From the NCBI RefSeq assembly GCF_015140235.1, contig NZ_AP023321.1, forward strand, positions 62,001 through 126,000: a stretch of 64,000 nucleotides of DNA, given 5' to 3'. Positions 1 through 7,478 of the stretch are shown here, in pieces. Under the pieces are notes generated by a model, which was not told where the DNA came from, made no database searches, and saw nothing but the letters and a program-made list of their open reading frames with translations. A program made the position numbers and the translations under genes. The stretch's first letter is position 1, and every line of letters starts with the position of its first letter. The DNA is from Solibaculum mannosilyticum (GTDB lineage Bacteria > Bacillota > Clostridia > Oscillospirales > Acutalibacteraceae).

Positions 1-1203
1 CTGAAGGAAGATTCTTCTCCCATCCTCAACGAGACCCTGTGGGAACCCGGCAAATCCTCGGCTAAACTCCTGAAGGCCCAAAACAACGGCACTCTGGCTG
101 CCAAGATCAAGCTGGAGTTTGCTCTGACCGACGGCGGACTGCAGGATGCCCTGTGGTTTGACTTTGTCCAGGTGAAGGACGGACAAGTCACCGGACAGTT
201 CACCAAACGTCCCATGAGCGAATTGGCAACCATCGCCCAGAATCTGGAGCTGCCTGTGTTAGCGGGACAAAATGTACAGTTTATTCTGGTGTACGGCATG
301 AACGAAGAGGCCGGCAATGAGTATCAGGATAAGAGCTTCTCTGCTGATATCATGATCCAGGCTACCCAGTACACCGAGGAAGAAGACGGCTTTGGCAACC
401 CCAACTATGATGCAGATGCTCAGTATGCTGTACCTGTCTCTACAGAAGCAGAATTAAGAGATGCGATTACCTCTGGCGAATCGGTTTCTTTGACTAAAGA
501 TATCACCTTGACTGAGAGAATTAAGTCAACGGAGGATATTATTATTCAAGGTAATGGCTATACAATCGATACTAGTACAATTAGTTCCGCCACAGATGGT
601 ATCTTGATCTCTGGAGCCACCGATCCCATTAAAGTAGAGTTAAGCGGCGTTGATTGGAAGACGAGTAGTTATAATCGCTCAGCCATTGGATTTGGAGATT
701 CTAACATTGAATCCATTGAAATCAATAACTGCAGCTTTGATGGATATAAATATGGCATCTGGGTAGCGCAAGAGAACACGGTAAAAGAAGTACATATTTC
801 AAATAGCCAGTTTTCGGCCTGGTGCCCCTTCTATTTTTATTCGTCCGACTGTGAAATTACTTTCGACAATTGTATCTTAGATGGCCATAATAAGCATAGT
901 GGAACTACAAACGCCTTTGCTACCGTGGCCGTCGAAGGTGGGGCGAAGATCGGTAGTGTTACTGGAAGTGGTACTGGTAATAACAATGTGTTGACTTTTA
1001 ACAATTGTACATTACGTGCATCCAACAGCGGGGATCAGCCCCAGTATATTCTTTCTTTTAACTATGGTGCTTCTAATAACACCACCTATTTTAATAACTG
1101 TGTTATAGAACAAAATAGTACGGGTTATGTTTTTGGAGAGTCATCTGCTAGCGAGAACAATCGTGTGTTCCAAGACGGTAAAGAGCTTACTCCGAATGAA
1201 TAA
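1..1203 (+). CDS. TasA/camelysin-like surface protein fused to a beta-helix-like tail, 5' truncated
   Basis: The frame is open from the first base, so the start and signal peptide lie outside the window; about 400 residues are visible. The first 135 residues look like the SipW-dependent TasA/camelysin (CalY) class of secreted fibre proteins: LWEPGKS near visible residue 13, then a segment about one's own 'remaining native' folds and NEEAGNEYQDKSFSADI near residue 101. From about residue 150 to the end the chain changes to short repeated rungs (NNCSFDGY, FDNCILDG, FNNCTLRA, FNNCVIEQ) typical of right-handed parallel beta-helices. The DNA becomes visibly AT-richer at this join. A role in extracellular matrix or adhesion is inferred. 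No sorting motif or membrane anchor is seen at the C-terminus. Confidence 0.6.
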   Translation: MKEDSSPILNETLWEPGKSSAKLLKAQNNGTLAAKIKLEFALTDGGLQDALWFDFVQVKDGQVTGQFTKRPMSELATIAQNLELPVLAGQNVQFILVYGMNEEAGNEYQDKSFSADIMIQATQYTEEEDGFGNPNYDADAQYAVPVSTEAELRDAITSGESVSLTKDITLTERIKSTEDIIIQGNGYTIDTSTISSATDGILISGATDPIKVELSGVDWKTSSYNRSAIGFGDSNIESIEINNCSFDGYKYGIWVAQENTVKEVHISNSQFSAWCPFYFYSSDCEITFDNCILDGHNKHSGTTNAFATVAVEGGAKIGSVTGSGTGNNNVLTFNNCTLRASNSGDQPQYILSFNYGASNNTTYFNNCVIEQNSTGYVFGESSASENNRVFQDGKELTPNE

Positions 1204-1277
1204 GTGAGAGTAGTACAGTAGTTTTTAGAACTCCAAGGCGTTAGGAAGTTCTAAGCGAACACTCAAAAAGCACAAAA

Positions 1278-1314
1278 GAACCCCGTTCCATTATAATGGA
1301 ACGGGGTTTTCTTT
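1278..1314. terminator. intrinsic terminator, probably bidirectional
   Basis: Stem of about 14 bp (arms starting AACCCCGTTCCATT) followed by a T-run on the plus strand and preceded by A-rich sequence. It ends the truncated surface gene and can also stop the leftward XRE/DUF2975 transcript. Confidence 0.85.
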
Positions 1315-1343
1315 ATCTCACCAGGGCAGGATCGATGAAAGGT

Positions 1344-1571
1344 TCAATCCTCCCAGATATCGTTAGGATCCTCTACATACTGAAGGATATCGCCCGGCTG
1401 GCATTTGAGTTCCCGACAGATGGCGTCCAGGGTGGAGAACCGGATGGCTCTAGCCTTGTTATTTTTTAAGATCGAAAGGTTTGCCAATGTAATGCCCACC
1501 CGTTGGGAAAGCTCGGTCAAACCGATTTTCCGCCGGGCCATCATCACATCCAAATTGACCACAATAGGCAT
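1344..1571 (-). CDS. XRE/Cro-CI family helix-turn-helix regulator (YozG-like)
   Basis: A 75-residue protein made of almost nothing but one Cro/CI-type helix-turn-helix (about residues 10-65: MARRKIGLTELSQRVGIT, LSILKNNKARAIRF, LDAICRELKCQPGDIL). This small class of regulator is regularly encoded directly downstream of a DUF2975 membrane protein, as here, with 17 bp between them. It is presumably a DNA-binding partner that responds to the membrane protein; the signal and targets are unknown. The ATG has an A/G-rich ribosome binding site (aaggaaaggggaaag) just upstream. Confidence 0.85.
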   Translation of the reverse strand: MPIVVNLDVMMARRKIGLTELSQRVGITLANLSILKNNKARAIRFSTLDAICRELKCQPGDILQYVEDPNDIWED

Positions 1572-1588
1572 GCTGCTTTCCCCTTTCC

Positions 1589-2089
1589 TTAGATGGTCAT
1601 ATCATTTTCTTCTTTGTACAAAATGGCCTTCTGGAAGAGGGCCGATAGAATAAAAGCGATGCAGGATACCAAGCCAAAGACGAACAACACAACCACCGCA
1701 AAAACCGACCAGATAAGAAACAAAGCCGGGATATATAAAATGCAAAAGGCCAGGCATAAAAATCCAATACGGCGCAAGAGAGTGACATTCTCCTGGATAA
1801 AGGGACGGTCGTTCTGGACATGTAAGAGCAATTTCCGCACCTGCCATAAAAGGACTTCCGCCAGAATGGCCGAGAGATAAAGGAAAATCAGTGTCCAGAC
1901 GTAGGAATTCTGGTTAAACTGGATGGCTTGATCAGCGGGAAGACTGCCGTAATAAAAGGTGTATTCGTATTCAAAGAACCATTTGAGCAGCCAAGGCAGG
2001 CCGATCATAATGCCCGCCCCTATCAACATGACAAAGGTAAGGACATGTTTTAAAATGCCGCTGAGACTTCGTTTCCCAACCATCTGCAT
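1589..2089 (-). CDS. DUF2975 family membrane protein
   Basis: 166 residues with four hydrophobic segments (about residues 14-34, 57-80, 100-120, 125-150), matching the four-helix layout of DUF2975 proteins. The charged stretch QVRKLLLHVQNDRPFIQENVTLLRRIG between helices 2 and 3 is the recognisable family signature (split here: conserved PF.QEN and LRRIG). The start ATG at 2089 has a good GGAGG. It forms an operon with the XRE regulator that follows. The biochemical role is not known; membrane sensing for the partner regulator is an inference from gene pairing. Confidence 0.8.
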   Translation of the reverse strand: MQMVGKRSLSGILKHVLTFVMLIGAGIMIGLPWLLKWFFEYEYTFYYGSLPADQAIQFNQNSYVWTLIFLYLSAILAEVLLWQVRKLLLHVQNDRPFIQENVTLLRRIGFLCLAFCILYIPALFLIWSVFAVVVLFVFGLVSCIAFILSALFQKAILYKEENDMTI

Positions 2090-2142
2090 GATAAGAAATT
2101 CCTCCTTTTGTGTCCGCTAGACGCCCGTCCCAGAGACAGGGT

Positions 2143-3579
2143 TTAGGAATAATCAAACTCACTCACCGACTGTAGAACCTCTTCCAGCGGCAGCTCACGG
2201 ATAGTATAACGAGTGCCCTTTTCGCCGTAGATCAAAACCCGTAAATTACATACGCCGTCCATGCGCTGGAAGATGCTCTGGGTTAAATCGATGCGGCGGA
2301 TGCGTGTGGCAGGGACGGCTACCCAGTGCAGTACGAAATATTTGCGGCAGCGCAGGATGCATATATCGCTGTTGAGATCCACACCGGCCTCCTTATAGGA
2401 TGCAAGGGACAGGAGTAAAAACCACACGGCCGGCAGCGTGAGGGCAATGGCCAGCCAAGGGATCAGAAACCGCAGGGAAGGCCGGTAAGCCCACAAAAGC
2501 AGGATGGCCGGAATAAGAAGCAATAAAATGAGCACTGGGATAAACACATACCGCCGCAGCGCCTTTTTGGGAGGGCGGACGAAATTCTTGGGCTGGATGT
2601 GGAAACCCGGCAAAAGGGATTTCATAGCCTGTTCCATAGGTTCCGGACGCATGGCAGGCAGTAGGACTTCCCTCTCCCCCTTTTCCTTGCCGAATCCGGC
2701 GCACAAAAGGCAGATGGATCGCACGCCAAAGGGGTACATCAGGAGTTTTTGGCGGATGTCCACAGCGTTGATGTGATCGATGGGAAGGACGGTATGCCGT
2801 TGAAAGAAAGGTCCGGCAGTCAACGTCAAAACACTGCCCGACCGGCGCACCTGAAGATGCATATACCGAATCAGCACCCGGAAAAAAGCGATAAGCCATC
2901 CTGCGGCCAAAATGACGGCAATACCGGCTGTCAGAGGAGGGATAACCTGGGATAAGATCTCAGTGGCCCGGTTGAAGGTTTCGTAGATGCGCCGGGAGAA
3001 CTCCTCTCCCAGGATTTCACCCAGATGGTTGATCAGGGGGACGGCGAAAAACAGGCCGGCCGCCGCATTGGAGGACGAAGCAGCCATCAGCATCAGAGGA
3101 AGTAAGCCCGCACGTCCGCGGGCAGTCTTGCCGGTGGAATAGTCGCATTTGATCTGCGAGACCAGCCAATCGGCACGCTTACGGGAGACATACAGGGTTA
3201 AATCGGCTTCTTTATCGCGGCCGGCAGCCGTATCAAGCCTGACCCGTCCCCCGCCCATGGCGGCCAGCCACAGGGGACGTTCATAGTTGACCGACGATAC
3301 GGCGCTCAAAGGGAAGGCGCGCCGTTTCTGGAGCAAGACGCCGCTGGATACTGTCAGTACCCCATCCACCAGACGGCACCGCAGAAGCAGCCACCGGACG
3401 GCCGACAGCAATACAATGGCCCCGGCCGCTCCGATTTCTCCCCAAAACAGCACCGACCAGGAGGACGGATGAAAAGGGAGCGTAAGGAGCTGCTGCAATA
3501 CGGGAAATAATAGGATGAATACATACCGCTTCAGGCCGACGAGGATGGTGGCGGGATGGGTACGAAAGTGAATGCTCAT
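2143..3579 (-). CDS. PH-domain (bPH2/DUF304) membrane protein, YdbT-like
   Basis: 478 residues with pairs of transmembrane helices alternating with three bacterial PH-like (bPH2, DUF304) segments at roughly residues 70-125, 245-300 and 400-455. This is the layout of Bacillus YdbT. The start is set at the ATG at 3579, which overlaps the stop of the upstream PH gene in an ATGA junction and has an upstream GGTGA; a longer in-frame start seven codons earlier is less likely. It is translationally coupled to its YdbS-like partner. In Bacillus the YdbS/YdbT pair has been linked to resistance to amylolysin-type antimicrobial peptides; a similar envelope role here is inference. Confidence 0.8.
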   Translation of the reverse strand: MSIHFRTHPATILVGLKRYVFILLFPVLQQLLTLPFHPSSWSVLFWGEIGAAGAIVLLSAVRWLLLRCRLVDGVLTVSSGVLLQKRRAFPLSAVSSVNYERPLWLAAMGGGRVRLDTAAGRDKEADLTLYVSRKRADWLVSQIKCDYSTGKTARGRAGLLPLMLMAASSSNAAAGLFFAVPLINHLGEILGEEFSRRIYETFNRATEILSQVIPPLTAGIAVILAAGWLIAFFRVLIRYMHLQVRRSGSVLTLTAGPFFQRHTVLPIDHINAVDIRQKLLMYPFGVRSICLLCAGFGKEKGEREVLLPAMRPEPMEQAMKSLLPGFHIQPKNFVRPPKKALRRYVFIPVLILLLLIPAILLLWAYRPSLRFLIPWLAIALTLPAVWFLLLSLASYKEAGVDLNSDICILRCRKYFVLHWVAVPATRIRRIDLTQSIFQRMDGVCNLRVLIYGEKGTRYTIRELPLEEVLQSVSEFDYS

Positions 3580-4010
3580 GATTTCACCTGCGATTCCCAC
3601 TGTTCCACCAAGTGGACGGCGTCCTCATAAGGGAGCTGATTGAGTACGATACGTCCCCCTGCCACGTGGAGGACCACCGTGGTCATCCCAAGCACGATTT
3701 CCAAAGGGGTCCGGCGGGTTTCCCGCATGAGCACCGCTTCCGTGAGCACAGTTCGTACCGTACGCTGGTAAACGCCCCGTTTTACTACAATCTGGCCGTC
3801 CTCGAAGATATATTGATGGGAGCGCCACAGGGCAGGGAGATAGTACTGGTAAGTCCACACCATGACCGGCAGCAAGAGGAGGGGGAACAGCACGCCCAAA
3901 GCCCCTATCAGCTTGATAAGAACCACCGAAAGGGCACACATCACCACCAGCGCCGCCGTCAAATAAATGCGCCACAAGAGGAGCGCTTTCGGCGAAATGC
4001 GAAGCTGCAC
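3576..4010 (-). CDS. PH-domain (bPH2/DUF304) membrane protein, YdbS-like
   Basis: Two closely spaced transmembrane helices (residues about 12-60) followed by one bPH2 segment (YIFEDGQIVVKRGVYQRT, then a conserved V..A....T-L-IVLG pattern). The frame extends 45 codons further upstream, but only the GTG at 4010 has a strong ribosome binding site (GGGAGGATTGGCC), which gives a 144-residue protein of the usual YdbS length. It overlaps the start of the YdbT-like gene by 4 bp, so both are probably made together as subunits of one membrane complex. Confidence 0.8.
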   Translation of the reverse strand: MQLRISPKALLLWRIYLTAALVVMCALSVVLIKLIGALGVLFPLLLLPVMVWTYQYYLPALWRSHQYIFEDGQIVVKRGVYQRTVRTVLTEAVLMRETRRTPLEIVLGMTTVVLHVAGGRIVLNQLPYEDAVHLVEQWESQVKS

Positions 4011-4265
4011 GGCCAATCCTCCCTTCCCCAAGGCATAACGTATCCGAAAAACCGCTTGTCCAGGATAAAAAAAGCCCGGGTCTCCATCGAAAAGTACCGT
4101 GGGGCTTGTCCGCCCCAAGCCTGGGACAGCTACCGGATCTCCCATCCGACGTACCCGGCTGGAAACAGCGTAAAAAGACTTCCTTATTTTACCACGCCTA
4201 CCGCGGCGAAAACAACCGTTTTCAGGAGAGATGTCGTCCCTCTTTCACATTTTTACAGGATGCCG

Positions 4266-5813
4266 TCACATCATAGGCGCAATAAGATGCAGGAACATCT
4301 GTCCCACCTTGACATACCACGGGCGGCGTTTCCACACTTCATAGAGGATTTCCTCACTTTGTTCCATGGTAGAGAGCATATCGTCCCTCACCTGGGCCAC
4401 AGCTTGGCTGCCGGCCATCCAAACGCCGCATTCAAAATGGAGATAGAAGCTGCGGAAGTCCATATTGACACTGCCCACCGTAGCCACTTGGTCGTCTGAA
4501 ACAAAGAGTTTAGAGTGGATAAATCCGGGGGTATACTCATAGATCCTCACCCCGGCTTCCAGCAGCGACCCATAGGACGACCTGGTGGCCATATGGACGT
4601 ATCCGTGATCCCCGTGGGCGGGCGTGACGATGCGGACATCCACGCCGGAACTGGCGGCGGTACACAGTGCGGTCACCATCTCGTTGTCCAGGATGAGGTA
4701 AGGGGTGGCGATGTACACATATCGCCGTGCATTGTAGATCATCTGCATGTAGACTCCCTCGGCAGGATTGACGTTATCCAAGGGGGAGTCGCCGTAGGGC
4801 TGGACAAAACCGTCGTCCTCCACCTGCACCGTAGGGCGCAGGGACAGATAACGGGTATGGTCATAGGGATCCTCGTTGGCGGAAAAGTGCCACGATCCCA
4901 GGAACATCATGGTAAAGCTCCAGACAGCCTCCCCCTTGAGCATCAGGACGCAGTCCTTCCAATGGCCGTGGGCATCCACCACGTTGATGTATTCATCGGC
5001 CAGATTGACCCCGCCGGTAAAGCCTACATTGCCGTCAATGACCAGGATTTTACGGTGGTCCCGGTAGTTCATATAGAAATTGGAGATGCGGGGATCGATG
5101 CGGTTAAACGGGCGGACCTGGATCCCCTCCCGCGTGAGCTGGCTGCGGAACCCTTTGGGATGGTTGTTCATACTGCCGAAATCGTCGTACATCAGGCGGA
5201 CGTCCACCCCCTCCTTGGCCTTGCGCCGAAGGATCTCATGGATCCCGTCCCACATCTGGCCGGCGCTCACAATGAAATATTCCAAGAAGATAAACCGTTG
5301 GGCCTTCTCCAATTCCTCCAGCATAGCCTGGTATCCCAGTTCGCCGAGGGGGTAAAACCGGGTGGAGGTGCCCTGGTACAGCGGCGACCGTCCCTGCCTG
5401 GCCAGCAATAGGGATTCCCGTTCGTGCATGGGGAACTGTTGTCCCAACGACTTTTCCGTCTCCGGAGAGGAAGTCAGCAGGCCATGAGTGCCCAACGAGA
5501 TGTTGACAATGGATTTCTTCATCCAAAACGGGAGTCCCCTGCGTCCCATAAAGAGGTAAAGGAGCAGCCCTACGAAGGGCAGCAGCAGGAGCACGATAAT
5601 CCAAGAGATCTTATAGGATGGGTTATCCTGTTTATAGGCCACCCGCACCGACATGACAATGGCCAGTCCTTCAAAGACCAGAAAGGGAGTCCAGCTCCAG
5701 CGGATGGTCAACTGATACAGCACCCAGATGACAAAGACGACCTGAGCCAAGATGAGGAGCGCTGCCGGCGCCCATCGGATAATTTTGGGTTTTGCACGCT
5801 TAGGTTTATCCAT
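4266..5813 (-). CDS. cls: cardiolipin synthase (phospholipase D superfamily)
   Basis: Condenses two phosphatidylglycerol molecules to cardiolipin and glycerol at the cytoplasmic membrane. The 515-residue protein has the expected order: two N-terminal transmembrane helices (PLDc_N, about residues 15-70), then two HKD motifs, HRKILVIDGNVGFTGG near the middle and HSKLFVSDDQVATVGS near the C-terminus, both with intact H, K and D. The start is put at the ATG at 5813, preceded by GGGGGAGGACAATCGAT; an ATG nine codons upstream lacks this site. It is monocistronic or leads the ydbST/DUF2975 cluster, with a 255-bp gap after it in which I see no gene. Confidence 0.93.
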   Translation of the reverse strand: MDKPKRAKPKIIRWAPAALLILAQVVFVIWVLYQLTIRWSWTPFLVFEGLAIVMSVRVAYKQDNPSYKISWIIVLLLLPFVGLLLYLFMGRRGLPFWMKKSIVNISLGTHGLLTSSPETEKSLGQQFPMHERESLLLARQGRSPLYQGTSTRFYPLGELGYQAMLEELEKAQRFIFLEYFIVSAGQMWDGIHEILRRKAKEGVDVRLMYDDFGSMNNHPKGFRSQLTREGIQVRPFNRIDPRISNFYMNYRDHRKILVIDGNVGFTGGVNLADEYINVVDAHGHWKDCVLMLKGEAVWSFTMMFLGSWHFSANEDPYDHTRYLSLRPTVQVEDDGFVQPYGDSPLDNVNPAEGVYMQMIYNARRYVYIATPYLILDNEMVTALCTAASSGVDVRIVTPAHGDHGYVHMATRSSYGSLLEAGVRIYEYTPGFIHSKLFVSDDQVATVGSVNMDFRSFYLHFECGVWMAGSQAVAQVRDDMLSTMEQSEEILYEVWKRRPWYVKVGQMFLHLIAPMM

Positions 5814-5857
5814 ATCGATTGTCCTCCCCCGACGATACATGAAAAAATAGCAGGTCT

Positions 5858-5868
5858 ATTGTACCAAA
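5858..5868 (-). promoter_or_regulatory. extended -10 promoter for cls (candidate)
   Basis: On the minus strand TGGTACAAT (extended -10 form TGnTAnnAT) lies about 45 bp before the cls ATG. The -35 region is poor. Confidence 0.4.
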
Positions 5869-5920
5869 TCCTGTACAAATATTCCAGTGGGACAGGACAA
5901 AAAGGATCAAATTATCCGAT

Positions 5921-5997
5921 ACAAAAAAGAGAACCCTCTTAAAACTATTCCCATAAGAAGGCAATGGGATTCGTCCGAACAGACGGTTTTAAGAGGG
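5921..5997 (-). terminator. long hairpin with minus-strand T-tract
   Basis: Arms CCCTCTTAAAAC (5934-5945) and GTTTTAAGAGGG (5986-5997) are perfect complements and an inner ATTCCCAT/ATGGGAT pair extends the stem. On the minus strand it is followed by TTCTCTTTTTTG. No minus-strand gene ends here; the only leftward promoter seen to the right is the invertible one at 7217-7244. Confidence 0.45.
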
Positions 5998-6179
5998 CAA
6001 TTATGCATAACATAAAAGAGAACAAGATGTTCTAGCATGAATATCATCATTATATCTGAATAAATGCATTAAAATCAAATGATTTTAGGCCATTATGGCA
6101 TAAATAAAAGGGATATAGTAAAATGAAATGGGAGATGATATAGAAAAGACCATAATTCAAGACAATGGAGGGAAATAGT

Positions 6180-7028
6180 ATGAATCATCCCGATACGGCG
6201 ATATCCATATTAAAGCGATTCGAGAGGTATCTTGAAGAGGAGGAGAAGAGCAAAGCCACCATCGAGAAATACATCCGGGATATCCGGAAATTTTACGAAT
6301 TTCTCGATGGGGCGGAAATTGACAAAGAACACACCATTGCCTATAAAAAATATCTGGCGGAACGATATGCGGCAACAAGTGTCAATTCCATGCTGGTGGC
6401 GCTCAACTGTTTTTTACGGTTTTCCGGATTGCAGACCTGCTGCATCAAACTCCTGAAGATTCAACGGCAGATTTTCGCTGCTGAGGATCATGAACTCAGC
6501 AAAGAGGAATATCAGAATCTATTAAAAGCGGCAAAAAGTGCGAAAAATGATCGGCTATTTCTTTTGCTGCAGACCATGTGTGGGACGGGGATCCGAGTCA
6601 GCGAACTGCGCTACATCACAGTGGAGGCAATCAGGAGAGGAAAAGCAGTAGTCAATTGCAAAAATAAAACACGGGTCATTTTCATTCCCGTGCCGTTGCA
6701 GAAACTATTAAAAGAATACAGTAAAAAAACCGGCATACAAGCCGGCCCGGTATTTGTAAGTAAAAATGGGAAACCGCTGGATCGGAGCAATATCTGGCGG
6801 GATATGAAATCACTTTGTAAACAAGCCGACGTCCCACCCAAGAAAGTATTTCCGCATAATCTGAGGCATCTGTTTGCCCGGACATTTTATTCTGTGGAGA
6901 AAGATATCGTCCGTCTGGCCGACCTGCTGGGACACAGCAGCATCAATACCACTCGGATCTATACAATGGAAACAGGATTTCAGCATGTAAATCGCCTGGA
7001 ACAAGTACAAGTCCTGCTGACCACATAA
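6180..7028 (+). CDS. tyrosine recombinase, probable invertase of the adjacent promoter switch
   Basis: 282 residues: an N-terminal SAM-like core-binding domain (about residues 5-85) and a C-terminal catalytic domain with all six active-site residues in place: R139 (GTGIR), K163 (KNKTR), H226 and R229 (PHNLRH), H252 (LGHSS) and the nucleophile Y261 (RIYTM). The ATG at 6180 has GGAGGGA six bases upstream and is preferred over an ATG five codons earlier. It lacks the long arm-binding domain of phage integrases, like XerC/D and the promoter invertases of gut bacteria. Its stop codon lies inside the first of four copies of a 24-bp dyad site, and the pilus operon follows, so it most likely flips the promoter between sites 3 and 4. 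Confidence 0.9.
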   Translation: MNHPDTAISILKRFERYLEEEEKSKATIEKYIRDIRKFYEFLDGAEIDKEHTIAYKKYLAERYAATSVNSMLVALNCFLRFSGLQTCCIKLLKIQRQIFAAEDHELSKEEYQNLLKAAKSAKNDRLFLLLQTMCGTGIRVSELRYITVEAIRRGKAVVNCKNKTRVIFIPVPLQKLLKEYSKKTGIQAGPVFVSKNGKPLDRSNIWRDMKSLCKQADVPPKKVFPHNLRHLFARTFYSVEKDIVRLADLLGHSSINTTRIYTMETGFQHVNRLEQVQVLLTT

Positions 7029-7043
7029 TATAGATTATGTAGT
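7020..7043 (+). repeat. recombinase core site 1 (overlaps recombinase stop codon)
   Basis: Arms ACCACATAAT and ATTATGTAGT flank the asymmetric centre ATAG. One mismatch from a perfect dyad. The recombinase TAA stop is in the left arm. Same orientation as sites 2 and 3. Confidence 0.8.
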
Positions 7044-7060
7044 TAAACAAACACAAAATT

Positions 7061-7084
7061 ACCACATAATATAGATTATGTGGT
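7061..7084 (+). repeat. recombinase core site 2
   Basis: Perfect 10-bp dyad arms ACCACATAAT and ATTATGTGGT around the asymmetric centre ATAG. Direct orientation relative to sites 1 and 3. Confidence 0.85.
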
Positions 7085-7091
7085 AAATAGC

Positions 7092-7121
7092 AACAACGTA
7101 ATATAGATTATGTGGTAAATA
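7092..7121 (+). repeat. left inverted repeat (core site 3) of the invertible segment
   Basis: 30 bp identical to the reverse complement of 7393-7422. Core at 7093-7116 with left arm ACAACGTAAT, centre ATAG and right arm ATTATGTGGT. Confidence 0.92.
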
Positions 7122-7216
7122 AAATGTAAAAACTGCGGTTAACTAACATATGATTATTTAGAAGAAAAAGAGAATCAAATAGCAAATTAACAACATAATT
7201 TTATTTTGCTGTCCCT

Positions 7217-7244
7217 ATTATAGCACGGAACGAATTTATTGCAA
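7217..7244 (-). promoter_or_regulatory. sigma-A promoter inside the invertible segment, facing left
   Basis: Minus strand: -35 TTGCAA (7239-7244), 16-bp spacer, -10 TATAAT (7217-7222). It is the best promoter in the segment and currently fires toward the recombinase gene. Confidence 0.8.
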
Positions 7245-7273
7245 TATTTTTTTAGATAAAAATAATCTTAAAA

Positions 7274-7346
7274 ATAAAAAGGGCATAAAAAACTAAGCTG
7301 GAAATTAAATTTGTTTTTTCCGGCTTAGCTTTTATGCTCTTTTTTA
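7274..7346. terminator. bidirectional terminator inside the invertible segment
   Basis: Stem of about 20 bp with small mismatches (GGGCATAAAAAACTAAGCTGG at 7281-7301 is one arm; CCGGCTTAGCTTTTATGCTC at 7320-7339 the other), A-run before and T-run after. In the present orientation it separates the recombinase from the pilus operon. Confidence 0.8.
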
Positions 7347-7392
7347 CAATTTTAAGGATTTTTTATCCAGTCGATTTAGGCCCTATGACGAC

Positions 7393-7422
7393 TATTTACC
7401 ACATAATCTATATTACGTTGTT
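7393..7422 (-). repeat. right inverted repeat (core site 4) of the invertible segment
   Basis: Reverse complement is identical over 30 bp to 7092-7121. Core 7398-7421, inverted with respect to sites 1-3. Confidence 0.92.
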
Positions 7423-7478
7423 CTACGAACACTTGGCCGTGACTTTGACAGAAACAAAAAAGAAAGAAGGCTGGAAGG

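Larger units (their letters stand above)
7092..7422. other. invertible promoter segment (phase-variation switch), OFF orientation
   Basis: A 331-bp segment bounded by perfect 30-bp inverted repeats, lying between a tyrosine recombinase and a pilus operon. It contains no gene, one strong sigma-A promoter directed leftward and one bidirectional terminator. Inversion would place the promoter around 7270-7297 pointing right, with a transcript start about 175 bases before the adhesin ATG, and would put the terminator upstream of it. The 56 bp between the right repeat and the adhesin start hold no promoter of their own, so expression should depend on orientation. The switching itself is inference; the repeats, promoter and gene order are read directly. 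Confidence 0.87.

Noticed and set aside
7347-7478. Rightward promoter for the adhesin outside or at the edge of the invertible segment
   Set aside because: TTGACA at 7444 has no -10 before the start codon, and TATATT in site 4 has no -35; neither is convincing.
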